Shown in pieces: positions 33,871 through 41,519 of a stretch of 64,000 nt of DNA. The stretch is from positions 1,426,001 through 1,490,000 of the forward strand of contig NZ_CP011504.1 of the NCBI RefSeq assembly GCF_001028665.1. Direction: 5' to 3'. Each line of letters begins with the position of its first letter. The first letter of the stretch is position 1. The translations under genes and the position numbers were made by a program. The notes beneath the pieces are model-generated. The model saw only the letters and a program-made list of their open reading frames with translations, had not been told where the DNA came from and made no database searches. The stretch comes from Burkholderia pyrrocinia (GTDB lineage Bacteria; Pseudomonadota; Gammaproteobacteria; Burkholderiales; Burkholderiaceae).

Positions 33871-33966
33871 GAATGAGGGGGCGGACGAGGGCGGGCGCCG
33901 ACGATTATGTGGGTATCGGGCGCGCTCGCGCGGAATTGTCGATAATGGAGTGTTGTTATTCACCGG

Positions 33967-35040
33967 ATGCCGACGATGACCGAAGCCACTCAAGCCCAGC
34001 CTGCCGTTCCGCGCCTCACGAGCCTGTCGCACGGGGGCGGCTGCGGCTGCAAGATCGCGCCGGGCGTGCTGTCCGAGCTGCTGAAGCGCGCGACGCCGCC
34101 CGCGCTGTTTCCGGACCTGCTGGTCGGCACCGAGACGTCCGACGATGCGGCCGTCTACCGGCTGAACGACGAGCAGGCGATCGTCGCGACCACCGACTTC
34201 TTCATGCCGATCGTCGACGATCCGTTCGACTTCGGCCGCATCGCGGCGACCAACGCGCTGTCCGACGTCTATGCGATGGGCGGCAAGCCGATCCTCGCGC
34301 TCGCGCTGGTCGGGATGCCGATCAACGTGCTGCCGCACGAGACGATCGCGGCCGTGCTGCGCGGCGGCGAAGCGGTGTGCGCGGACGCCGGCATTCCGGT
34401 CGCGGGCGGCCATTCGATCGATTCGGTCGAGCCGATCTACGGGCTCGCGGCGATCGGCGTCGTGCATCCGTCGCGCGTGAAGCGCAATGCGGCCGCGCGT
34501 GCGGGCGACGTGCTCGTGCTCGGCAAGCCGCTCGGCGTCGGCGTGCTGTCGGCCGCGCTGAAAAAGAACCAGCTCGATGCCGCGGGTTACGCGCAGATGG
34601 TCGCGACGACCACCAAGCTGAACCGGCCGGGCACCGAGCTTGCCGCGTTGCCGGGCGTTCATGCGCTGACCGACGTCACGGGCTTCGGGCTGCTCGGCCA
34701 TACGCTCGAACTGGCGCGCGGCGCGCATCTCACCGCGCGCGTGCACTACGCATCGCTGCCGTGGCTCGCGGGTGTCGAGGCGTTCGTCGCCGACGGCGTG
34801 TTCACCGGCGCATCGGGTCGCAACTGGGCCGCGTACGGCACGGACGTGCGGCTCGCCGACGGCCTGCCGCCCGTCGCGCAGGCGCTGCTGACCGATCCGC
34901 AGACGTCGGGCGGCCTGCTCGTCGCGTGTGCGCCGGAAACGGTCGACGAAGTCCTCGCGTGCTTCCGCGCCGACGGCTTCGACCGCGCGGCCGTGATCGG
35001 CGAGATGGTGGACGGGCCCGCGCGCGTCGACGTCGCCTGA
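33967..35040 (+). CDS. selD: selenide, water dikinase (selenophosphate synthetase)
   Basis: A 357-residue enzyme making selenophosphate from selenide and ATP, needed for selenocysteine and for 2-selenouridine in tRNA. The N-terminal glycine-rich catalytic loop SHGGGCGCKI has the active-site Cys26 (not Sec) and Lys29; VGTETSDDAAVYRL, ATTDFFMPIVDDPFDFGRIAATNALSDVYAMGGKPI and TDPQTSGGLLVAC are the standard ATP/metal motifs. Two possible ATGs (33967 and 33976) lie 9 nt apart with no clear Shine-Dalgarno site; I list the longer one. selA, selB and mnmH are not in the window. The following LysE gene is on the same strand 70 bp away. Confidence 0.92.
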   Translation: MPTMTEATQAQPAVPRLTSLSHGGGCGCKIAPGVLSELLKRATPPALFPDLLVGTETSDDAAVYRLNDEQAIVATTDFFMPIVDDPFDFGRIAATNALSDVYAMGGKPILALALVGMPINVLPHETIAAVLRGGEAVCADAGIPVAGGHSIDSVEPIYGLAAIGVVHPSRVKRNAAARAGDVLVLGKPLGVGVLSAALKKNQLDAAGYAQMVATTTKLNRPGTELAALPGVHALTDVTGFGLLGHTLELARGAHLTARVHYASLPWLAGVEAFVADGVFTGASGRNWAAYGTDVRLADGLPPVAQALLTDPQTSGGLLVACAPETVDEVLACFRADGFDRAAVIGEMVDGPARVDVA

Positions 35041-35112
35041 CGCGGATTTTCCACGCCGGATCGTGGTGCGGTCGCTAGAATCGATGCCTTCCCTCGAAGG
35101 CGTCGACGACCG

Positions 35113-35703
35113 ATGAACGACTTCCTGTTCGGGCTGATGATCGCGCTGTCGGTCGGGCCCGTCGCGCTGATGATCGCGAACTACGGCATGCGCGCCGGCA
35201 CCGCCACCGGCGTGCGCGCGGCGGTGGGCGTGGCCGCTGCCGACGGCTGCTATGCGGTCGTCGCATTCACGATCGGCGCGATGCTCGCGAGCACGCTCGC
35301 GTCGCACCTGTCGCTGTTCCGTGTCGTCGGCGCGTTCGTGTTGCTCGCGATGGGCACACGGATGCTGTGGCACGCGCTGCGGGATCGGCGCCGCACGCTC
35401 GACGGCGATGCGCAGCCGCCGGGCACTCGCCCGTTCACGTCGATGTTCTTCGTCACGCTCGCGAACCCGCTCACCATCCTGCTGTTTTATGGCTATGCGA
35501 CGGCGGCAGCCGGTGCGCATCGGCACTGGTTGTTCGGCGCCGCGTGCGTGTTCGCCGGCAGCCTCGCGGGGCAGCTCGTGTTCGCGTTCGGCGGCAGCAC
35601 GATCGGGCGCATCGTGAAATCGCCGGGGTGGCTCGCGGCGAGCCATGTGGTCGCCGCGCTGGTCGTGCTCGGTTACGGCGTCGCGGGGCTCGTGCGCGTG
35701 TAG
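35113..35703 (+). CDS. LysE/RhtB-family amino-acid exporter
   Basis: A 196-residue inner-membrane protein with about six predicted helices. The N-terminal FLFGLMIALSVGPVALMIANYGMRAGTATGVRAAVGVAAADGCYAVVAF carries the family's G-P pair in helix 1 and its A-D in the second half; TSMFFVTLANPLTILLFYGYATAA is the characteristic LysE/RhtB central motif. Such carriers export amino acids such as lysine, threonine or homoserine lactone. Length is normal (about 200). The ATG at 35113 has only a distant GAAGG. It could be read through from selD, but there is no functional link evident. Confidence 0.84.
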   Translation: MNDFLFGLMIALSVGPVALMIANYGMRAGTATGVRAAVGVAAADGCYAVVAFTIGAMLASTLASHLSLFRVVGAFVLLAMGTRMLWHALRDRRRTLDGDAQPPGTRPFTSMFFVTLANPLTILLFYGYATAAAGAHRHWLFGAACVFAGSLAGQLVFAFGGSTIGRIVKSPGWLAASHVVAALVVLGYGVAGLVRV

Positions 35704-35991
35704 CGGTTCGGGAGCTGGCCGAAGTAGAAGGCGACGTCGACGGGTGCGATGCGCAGCGGTATGTCGGCAGGCGTTCGTTCCTGCCAACCGGATAGCATTC
35801 CTGATGGTTTTCATGCACGGCGACGGTGCGAAACCAACGACGCACATCGCATTGCGCAACACGCGCACGGTCGCACGAAACAAGGTAGTCGTTTCGTAGT
35901 CGGGTTCCGCATCGCACGGGCCCGTTCTATACTCCCTCGCGCAGTCTCCGAGAGCCGTTCTCACCCAACATCATCGAAACAAGGGACGCCG

Positions 35992-37071
35992 ATGCTGACT
36001 CGCTCCATTCTTTCCGCCGCCGCCTTCTCGCTCGCGGCCTGTGCGACCGCGCCGTCGATCGCGCAGGACAACCAGGGCAACAACGCGGGCAACGCTGCAT
36101 TTGCCGAGACCGGTGCACAGGGCCGCCCGGTCAAGGTCATGATCATCACGATGTTCGGTCCGGAGGGCCAGGCCTGGCTCGACCGGATCGGCCCGTGGCG
36201 CGACATCACCGTGCCGGGCCTGTCGCCCGACTATCCGGCCGTTCACTGCAACAAGCAGGACGTGTGCGTGGTGACGACCGGCATGGGCTATGCGAACGCG
36301 TCGGCGACGATCATGGCGCTCACGTTCTCGCAGCGCTTCGATCTGCGTCGCACGTATTTCCTGATCTCCGGCATCGCGGGCGTCGACCCCGCGCAAGGCA
36401 CGGTCGGGTCCGCCGCGTGGTCGAAATATCTCGTCGATTTCAGCCTGCAGTGGGAGCTCGATGCACGCGAGATTCCGGCCGGCTGGAATACCGGCTTTCT
36501 CGGCATCAACACGAAGAGCCCGAACGACAAGCCGCCGCTCGACTATCGCACCGAGGTGTTCCAGCTCAACCCGCAGCTGACCGACGCCGCTGTCGCGCTG
36601 TCGCGCAACGTCGTGCTCGCCGACAGCGCGCAGGCGCAGGCCGCGCGCGCGAAGTTCACGTATGCGCCGGCGAACCGGCCGCCGACGGTGATCCAGTGCG
36701 ATACGTCGTCGGGCAACACGTGGTTCTCGGGCACGCTGATCGGCGAGCGCGCGCGCCAGTGGACGAAGATCCTGACGGACGGCAAGGGCACTTACTGCAT
36801 GACCGCGCAGGAAGACAACGCGACGTACGAAGCGCTCAAGCGCGCGGCGAGCGTGAAGCGGGTCGACCTGTCGCGCGTTGCGGTGCTGCGCACGGGGTCC
36901 GATTTCGACCGGCCGTATGCGGGGCAGACGAGTACCGACAACCTGCTGAACTACGCGGACCAGGGCGGCTTCGCCCCGGCGACCGAGAACCTGTACCGCG
37001 CGGGCAACCCGCTCGTGCAGGACATCGTGACGCACTGGGGCGAGTGGCGCGACGGGGTGCCGCGCCGTTGA
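35992..37071 (+). CDS. NUP-family purine nucleoside permease, exported
   Basis: A 359-residue secreted protein of the purine nucleoside permease (NUP) family. The N-terminal signal reads MLTRSILSAAAFSLAAC; LAAC at residues 14-17 fits a lipobox, so it may be a lipoprotein, although cleavage at SIAQD is also possible. The mature domain has VKVMIITMFGPEGQAWLDRIGPW, CVVTTGMGYANASATIMAL and FLISGIAGVDPAQGTVGSAAWSKYLVDFSLQWELDAREIP, typical of NUP proteins, whose fold resembles nucleoside phosphorylases. The ATG at 35992 has AAGGGA 7 nt upstream. A TATACT at 35928-35933 may be its -10 element. Nucleoside binding or cleavage at the cell surface is inferred from the family. Confidence 0.82.
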   Translation: MLTRSILSAAAFSLAACATAPSIAQDNQGNNAGNAAFAETGAQGRPVKVMIITMFGPEGQAWLDRIGPWRDITVPGLSPDYPAVHCNKQDVCVVTTGMGYANASATIMALTFSQRFDLRRTYFLISGIAGVDPAQGTVGSAAWSKYLVDFSLQWELDAREIPAGWNTGFLGINTKSPNDKPPLDYRTEVFQLNPQLTDAAVALSRNVVLADSAQAQAARAKFTYAPANRPPTVIQCDTSSGNTWFSGTLIGERARQWTKILTDGKGTYCMTAQEDNATYEALKRAASVKRVDLSRVAVLRTGSDFDRPYAGQTSTDNLLNYADQGGFAPATENLYRAGNPLVQDIVTHWGEWRDGVPRR

Positions 37072-37097
37072 GGGCCAGGCGACGGCTCAGTCGGCGG

Positions 37098-37187
37098 TCA
37101 ATGCGAGTGCGGGGCCGAACGGAAAGGCGTCCAGACCGGCGTGGTGTCGTCCCAGTGATCGAGCGGCGAAGGGAGTTGGTCGTTCAT
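37098..37187 (-). CDS. possible 29-residue small protein
   Basis: A short frame encodes 29 residues, MNDQLPSPLDHWDDTTPVWTPF followed by RSAPHSH. The ATG at 37187 has AGGAG 6 nt upstream (aggagcacatg), as good as any in the window. It is tryptophan- and proline-rich, has no membrane segment and is not like any family I know. A 13-bp palindrome, GACTCGGCGAGTC, lies upstream at 37209-37221. It sits after the NUP gene, convergent with it. The ribosome-binding site and clean frame argue for translation; the short length leaves chance possible. Confidence 0.42.
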   Translation of the reverse strand: MNDQLPSPLDHWDDTTPVWTPFRSAPHSH

Positions 37188-37279
37188 CATGTGCTCCTGC
37201 AACTAACTGACTCGGCGAGTCGTCGATAGGTGTGTCGCGATGCCGCGCACGGGGCACCCCGCTGCGCGGCGTTGCACGT

Positions 37280-37573
37280 TTACCGGCCCCCGCCGGCGAG
37301 CTGGTTGCTTTCCGGCAACGAGCGATACGGGCCTTGCGCGAGTTCGAGCCCTTGCGGGTATGAATTTGCCTTGCGCAGGTACGCGAGCGTGCCGTCCTTG
37401 CGGGCCTGCTCGACTTCCGCGCTCACTTCGGCGCGCGTGCGCGGGCCGTAGTGCTGCGAGTACCACGACGTATTGCCGTAGTCGCCGGCGTGCGGCGTGC
37501 CCGAATCGGCGAAGGCCGGTGCGGACACGGCGAGTGCGAGGGCGAGAGCGGAGAAAAGGTGGCGGCGGTTCAT
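37280..37573 (-). CDS. exported DUF4148-family protein
   Basis: A 97-residue protein with a signal peptide (MNRRHLFSALALALAVSAPAFA, cleavage before DSG) and the DUF4148 core TRAEVSAEVEQARKDGTLAYLRKANSYPQGLE. DUF4148 proteins are small, periplasmic and very numerous in Burkholderia and relatives; no function is established. The ATG at 37573 has AGGAG 8 nt upstream (aggagtcatgcc). Monocistronic; no target or partner is evident nearby. Confidence 0.87.
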   Translation of the reverse strand: MNRRHLFSALALALAVSAPAFADSGTPHAGDYGNTSWYSQHYGPRTRAEVSAEVEQARKDGTLAYLRKANSYPQGLELAQGPYRSLPESNQLAGGGR

Positions 37574-38038
37574 GGCATGACTCCTGTCGATACGAGTTAG
37601 CGCTTCAGCGCTTACTCAGATCCCATGCTTGGCATTTCGGAGTTGGCGCGTTGGCGCTTGCTCCGGTCCCATCAAGCGGGATCTGTTCGATGCGCAACGA
37701 GGTGCGCGACAGGGTTTACTCTAGGTGTCTGTTCCGGCGCGATAAATGCGGCAGCCGCGAATTGAATTGTCGCCGTACAGGAACAATCGGAATCCGCACA
37801 CGCAATGGGGGAATGCGGAAAGCCTTGCTGGCTGGCGCTGGCAGCGAGATGCGGTGGATCGGGCGGAGCATGTCGCGCAGCGATCAATCCAATCGGCGCA
37901 ATAGTCTTCTGCACGCGATGACGGGATGCCGCGCGTCACGAGCGCCGTTCCTCCGTGCGTTGGCCGGCGGGCGCGGCAGCCTGGCGATGCAGTGCGACGG
38001 TGGAATGGGCATGGTCGCGTTGCCACGGATAGGGGGCG
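37574..38038. other. 465-bp intergenic region, no supported gene
   Basis: Lies between the DUF4148 gene start and the end of the response-regulator gene, both on the minus strand. A frame at 37672-37914 (80 codons, minus) exists but has no ribosome-binding site and reads as low-complexity, alanine-rich sequence, so it is not called. GCGCTTCAGCGCTT near 37600 is a short near-direct repeat. Confidence 0.4.
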
Positions 38039-38725
38039 TCAGATCGCCTCAAGTCGATAGCCGAGCGAATAGACCGCGCTGAGCCGCATGCCGTTCGACG
38101 GCTGGAGTGCCAGCTTTATCCGCAATCGATAGATGTGCGTGTCGAGGCTGCGCGATACGCGGGTCATGTCACGGCCCCACAGCGAAAGGATCAGCGCGTC
38201 GCGTGGCATGATGCGCCCGAGGTTACGAAACAGCAGCACGGCGAGATCGAATTCGCGTGGCGTCAGCACGATCTGCGTGCCGTTGAGCCGCACCGTCCGT
38301 GCCTTTGTATCGATCCGGTAGCAGCCGATATCGAGGGTCTCCAGCGGCGCACCGCCGCCGTGATACGCGCGCCGCAGCAACGCGTTGGTGCGCGCCAGCA
38401 GTTCGAAATGGTTGATCGGCTTGACCATGTAATCGTCGGCGCCGGCGTTGATCGCGGAGAAAATCTCGTCCTTTTGCGCGCGATTCGTCAGGAACAGGAT
38501 CGGCAGGCCCCCGCCGATGCGTTCCCGGGTCCATTTCAGCACCTCGAACCCCGACAGGCCCGGCACTTGCCAGTCGAGAATCAGCAGGTCGACAACCGCG
38601 TTCTCCAGATGGCGGATCGCCTGGTGGCCGTTGCCGACCGCATGTATGCGGTGCCCCGATTTCTCCAGTATTGCGGTGATCATTTCGACGTATGCGCTGT
38701 CGTCCTCGAGATATAGAACATTCAT
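38039..38725 (-). CDS. OmpR/PhoB-family response regulator (orphan)
   Basis: A 228-residue regulator. Residues 1-120 form a receiver domain with the acidic pair LEDD (7-9), phospho-acceptor Asp51 in LLILDWQVPGLSGFEVLKW, and the lysine in DDYMVKP. Residues about 135-225 are the winged-helix DNA-binding domain (IVLTPREFDLAVLLFRNLGRIMPRDALILSLWGRDMTRVSRSLDTHIYRLRIKLAL...YSLGYRLEAI). The usual D-x-x-MP motif reads DWQVPG here, which is found in part of the family. No histidine kinase is adjacent, so it is an orphan. The ATG at 38725 has AAGGAG 8 nt upstream; a longer frame upstream lacks one. Confidence 0.88.
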   Translation of the reverse strand: MNVLYLEDDSAYVEMITAILEKSGHRIHAVGNGHQAIRHLENAVVDLLILDWQVPGLSGFEVLKWTRERIGGGLPILFLTNRAQKDEIFSAINAGADDYMVKPINHFELLARTNALLRRAYHGGGAPLETLDIGCYRIDTKARTVRLNGTQIVLTPREFDLAVLLFRNLGRIMPRDALILSLWGRDMTRVSRSLDTHIYRLRIKLALQPSNGMRLSAVYSLGYRLEAI

Positions 38726-39054
38726 GTTTTGCACTCCTTTGTTAGCGAGCAGGTCGATCGTACTGCGTCGAGCATGGATGGAAGGATTCTTGTGATCCGT
38801 GTGAGACCGAGTGGCGACCGGCGAATTGCCGCGCATGTTCGCATCGTTACGCGCGTGTGATTGTCAACGATTTTGAACGCGTTAAGCCGTTGTTATAGCG
38901 TCGAAATTGCTTTCATCGGGGCATGTGAGGTCGATTTGTAGTCCATATTGTTGACAAAGGTTGTCAATATGAAACGGCGGCGCGATTACGCTCCGATGTA
39001 CCGGCACCGCCTTGGTGGAGGACCGGCGTAGAGGCGAGTCTTAAGGAGCGTCGC
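38726..39054. other. A+T-rich regulatory region between the response regulator and hns-like genes
   Basis: About 330 bp, distinctly less G+C-rich than the surroundings, shared by two divergent genes. TTGTCAA occurs at 38861-38867, and the dyad TTGACAA-agg-TTGTCAA at 38951-38967. The first arm also matches a sigma-70 -35 element. No gene is supported. Confidence 0.5.
38951..38967. promoter_or_regulatory. TTGACAA/TTGTCAA dyad upstream of the hns-like gene
   Basis: Perfect 7-bp arms with a 3-bp spacer, about 90 bp before the H-NS-like start codon. A further TTGTCAA half-site lies 90 bp upstream. A plausible binding site for the adjacent response regulator or another dimeric regulator. Confidence 0.45.
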
Positions 39055-39357
39055 ATGTTGATATACAAGTCGTTCATGGAAAAGAAGGCCTTGCTCGAAG
39101 AGCAACTGGAACGCGAGCGTCTTGCCATATCGGAGGCCGTGCTGCTCGAAGTCCGGCGCTGTATCGAGGAATTCGGGTTCACCCACAAGGAGGTGTTTCC
39201 GGCCGGTGCGATCGGCTCCGGGAGGAAGCGCCGGGCAAAGTATTTCGACCCGCGCACCGGGCAGACGTGGTCCGGCGTGGGGCGGGAGCCGGTGTGGTTG
39301 CGTGGTCAGGATCGCGACCGGTTCCTGATCGACGTCATGTCGCCGAATAAATCTTAG
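39055..39357 (+). CDS. H-NS-like nucleoid-associated protein
   Basis: A 100-residue H-NS histone-family protein. The N-terminal half is a charged helix suited to dimerisation (YKSFMEKKALLEEQLERERLAISEAVLLEVRRCIEEF); the C-terminal domain ends in the DNA-contact loop KYFDPRTGQTWSGVGREPVWL, where the usual SGRGR reads SGVGR. Burkholderia genomes carry several such paralogues; they bind A+T-rich DNA and silence acquired genes. The ATG at 39055 has AAGGAG 6 nt upstream. It lies in a less G+C-rich island beside an IS110-derived gene, typical surroundings for accessory DNA. The arginine change in the core loop may weaken minor-groove binding. Confidence 0.86.
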   Translation: MLIYKSFMEKKALLEEQLERERLAISEAVLLEVRRCIEEFGFTHKEVFPAGAIGSGRKRRAKYFDPRTGQTWSGVGREPVWLRGQDRDRFLIDVMSPNKS

Positions 39358-39490
39358 GATTCCTGATCATTTGATTGTTGAAGATTCGTCATGTCGGTCT
39401 CGGGGAGCTTCGACGCGGCGGCCTGTCATCGGCGTCGCGACGCGTTCGGAAGATCGATCGGTCACACCGGGGTGACTGAGCGAAGCGGGT

Positions 39491-39510
39491 GGAACCAGTT
39501 CCACCTGGAA
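39491..39510. promoter_or_regulatory. overlapping palindromes upstream of the IS110-like gene
   Basis: GGAAC-ca-GTTCC (39491-39502) overlaps TTCCA-cc-TGGAA (39499-39510), giving three alternating half-sites about 100 bp before the gene. Possible operator; no regulator is assigned. Confidence 0.35.
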
Positions 39511-39608
39511 TATTACATTTCGATTATGACAGTTCTAGTGGCGAACACCGGTGCCCCAATTTCTTTTTCGCCGGCCGGACCGAAGGGCGAGATCAGGAGC
39601 GAATTCGT

Positions 39609-40316
39609 ATGAGCGATCAAGCAGCGCAACAGCACGACGAGGCGTTGGCGCCCGAGCGCGTGTTTGTCGGCATCAGCGTGACGCGGGAGACGGTCGAGGT
39701 CGGCATCTCGTCGCTGAGCGTGATTCTCGGCTACCGGAACGAGACGTTCGGCATCGAGTCGCTGACCGATGCGATAGCCGGATTGGCTCCTGCGCGCGTC
39801 GTGCTGGAGTCGTCCGGCGGCGCCGAATTCGAGGCGGCTTGCTCGCTGCAGGCCGCGCGACTGGCGGTGGCCGTTGCCTATCCGCATCAGGCCCGCGATT
39901 TCCTCGCGGGCGCGGTCGAGATTCCGCTCGAGCGAAAAGGGGCGCGAGCCCGTTTGCTGACGGAACTGGCTCGCCAGTTCGATCAGCATCCGTCGTGCGC
40001 CCGGCTCGTCGAGCCGTTGTCCGACCCGCAACTACAGAGCTTGCAGGCGTTGGTGCAGCGCCGCCGGCAACTCGCGCGCACGCTGATCGCGGAGTATCAA
40101 CTGCTTACGTACTCTCAGGCGAACGTGCGCGGCGGCATCGAGCAGACGATCGCGTTCCTGGAAAACCAGATCGGCGTGATCGACCGCTATTGCGCGCGGC
40201 ACGTGAGCGCGCAGCGCGCCGAACTGGCACGGGCGATGGCACGCGCGAAGCGGCCCGGCCGCGGCGCACCCGGCATGGGGGCCGCGGAATTCATGCGTGC
40301 GTGGCGAGCGAAGTGA
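39609..40316 (+). CDS. IS110-like N-terminal domain protein, catalytic residues lost
   Basis: A 235-residue protein that follows the N-terminal (RuvC-like, DEDD) domain of IS110-family transposases through residue about 200: VFVGISVTRETVEVGI, GLAPARVVLESSGGAEFEAACSLQAARLAVAVAYPHQARDFLAGA, LQSLQALVQRRRQLARTLIAEYQLL, and IEQTIAFLENQIGVIDRYC. The first catalytic aspartate (usually GIDVSK) is Ser23; Glu67 is kept; the usual KTDAxDA aspartates are Ala112 and Arg115. The C-terminal transposase domain with its serine is absent. The frame is clean, codon use is native, and the ATG at 39609 has AGGAG 9-10 nt upstream. That combination suggests a domesticated, non-transposing protein, not debris. Role unknown. 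Confidence 0.75.
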   Translation: MSDQAAQQHDEALAPERVFVGISVTRETVEVGISSLSVILGYRNETFGIESLTDAIAGLAPARVVLESSGGAEFEAACSLQAARLAVAVAYPHQARDFLAGAVEIPLERKGARARLLTELARQFDQHPSCARLVEPLSDPQLQSLQALVQRRRQLARTLIAEYQLLTYSQANVRGGIEQTIAFLENQIGVIDRYCARHVSAQRAELARAMARAKRPGRGAPGMGAAEFMRAWRAK

Positions 40317-40340
40317 AAAAGGCGCCCGGGTACGCCGGAC

Positions 40341-41345
40341 CTACGCGACCCATTCGTTGATGACCGGCGTGTCGAGCACCGGCGCGCGTTCGGCTTCCTC
40401 GAACGTACGCTTGCTGCACGTCGCGTCGAGGCTGCCCTTGCCGCTCAGCAGCGGGCAACGGTCGAACACCTCGGCGATCCAGTCGACGAATACGCGCACT
40501 TTCGGCGACAGATGGCGGCTGTGCGGATACACGACGGAGATCGGCATCGGCAGCGGCTTGACGCCGGGCAGCACTTCCTTGAGCCGGCCTTCGCGCAGAT
40601 GCGGCAGCACCATGAAGAGCGGCGGCTGGATCAGCCCGAAGCCTTCGATCCCGCAGGTCACGTACGCATCGGCATCGTTCACCGACACGATGCCCTCCAT
40701 CTTCATCTCGACTTCCTGGCCGTCGGTCAGGAACGTCCAGTCGATCGTGCGGCCGGTGCGGCTCGAGAAGTAGTTGACGGCCTTGTGCTGGCTCAGGTCG
40801 TCGATCGTCTTCGGCTCGCCGTGACGCTCGAGATAGTCGGGCGACGCGACCGTCACGCATTCGAACAGGCCGACCCGGCGCGCGACGAGCGACGAGTCCT
40901 GCAATGCACCAACGCGGATCACGCAGTCGACGCCTTCCTGCAGCAGGTCGACCGGGCGATCGGACAGCCCGAGTTGCAGGTCGATGTCCGGATAGCGCGT
41001 GTGAAATTCGCACAGCGACGGAATCACGAGCAGCCGCCCGATCGAACCCGGCATGTCGATACGCAACTTTCCGTGCGGCTTCCGGTTGTTGGCCTGGAAG
41101 CTCGCTTCGGTTTCCTCGACGTCCGCGAGGATCCGCACGCATCTTTCGTAGTACGCGGCGCCGTCCGGCGTCAGCGACAGCCGGCGCGTGGTCCGGTGCA
41201 TCAGCCGCACGCCGAGGAACGCCTCCAGATTCTGGATGATCGTCGTGACGGACGCCCGCGGCAAGCTGAGCGTTTCTGCTGCCTTGGTGAAGCTGCTTGT
41301 ATCGACGACGCGAGTAAACACCTGCATGGCCTGAAGCCGGTCCAT
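40341..41345 (-). CDS. ceoR: LysR-family regulator of the ceo efflux operon
   Basis: A 334-residue LysR protein: DNA-binding domain LQAMQVFTRVVDTSSFTKAAETLSLPRASVTTIIQNLEAFLGVRLMHRTTRRLSLTPDG, and effector domain beginning KLRIDMPGSIGRLLVIPSLCEFHTRYPDIDLQLG. It is divergent from the llpE-ceoAB-opcM genes, the position of CeoR in the B. cepacia complex (BpeT in B. pseudomallei). In those species the regulator controls the pump in response to salicylate and, when mutated, causes multidrug resistance. The ATG at 41345 has GGAGG 5 nt upstream. The C-terminal 35 residues (SGKGSLDATCSKRTFEEAERAPVLDTPVINEWVA) extend beyond the standard LysR length. Confidence 0.88.
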   Translation of the reverse strand: MDRLQAMQVFTRVVDTSSFTKAAETLSLPRASVTTIIQNLEAFLGVRLMHRTTRRLSLTPDGAAYYERCVRILADVEETEASFQANNRKPHGKLRIDMPGSIGRLLVIPSLCEFHTRYPDIDLQLGLSDRPVDLLQEGVDCVIRVGALQDSSLVARRVGLFECVTVASPDYLERHGEPKTIDDLSQHKAVNYFSSRTGRTIDWTFLTDGQEVEMKMEGIVSVNDADAYVTCGIEGFGLIQPPLFMVLPHLREGRLKEVLPGVKPLPMPISVVYPHSRHLSPKVRVFVDWIAEVFDRCPLLSGKGSLDATCSKRTFEEAERAPVLDTPVINEWVA

Positions 41346-41519
41346 CACAACCTCCGCAATCTAATTTGCCGCCGGAACAACAAGGCTGCGCTACCTCGTG
41401 GGTGAACGCAGCCTCGGATTGTTCGGGGGCGTTGAATTGTGTTGCCGGATTATAGGCATTTATCCCAATGTCTGCCGGACCCAGAATTCGTTCCATCTCG
41501 AAATGGATGCTGCATCGTC

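Noticed and set aside
37672..37914. An 80-codon minus-strand frame between the DUF4148 and response-regulator genes.
   Set aside because: No ribosome-binding site, alanine- and proline-rich composition, and no recognisable motif.
38951..38990. A complete sigma-70 promoter built on TTGACA at 38951 for the hns-like gene.
   Set aside because: No acceptable -10 hexamer lies 16-18 bp downstream; only the dyad is reported.
39391..39612. A 73-codon plus-strand frame that overlaps the start of the IS110-like gene.
   Set aside because: No ribosome-binding site. It crosses the stacked palindromes and its sequence shows no family motif.
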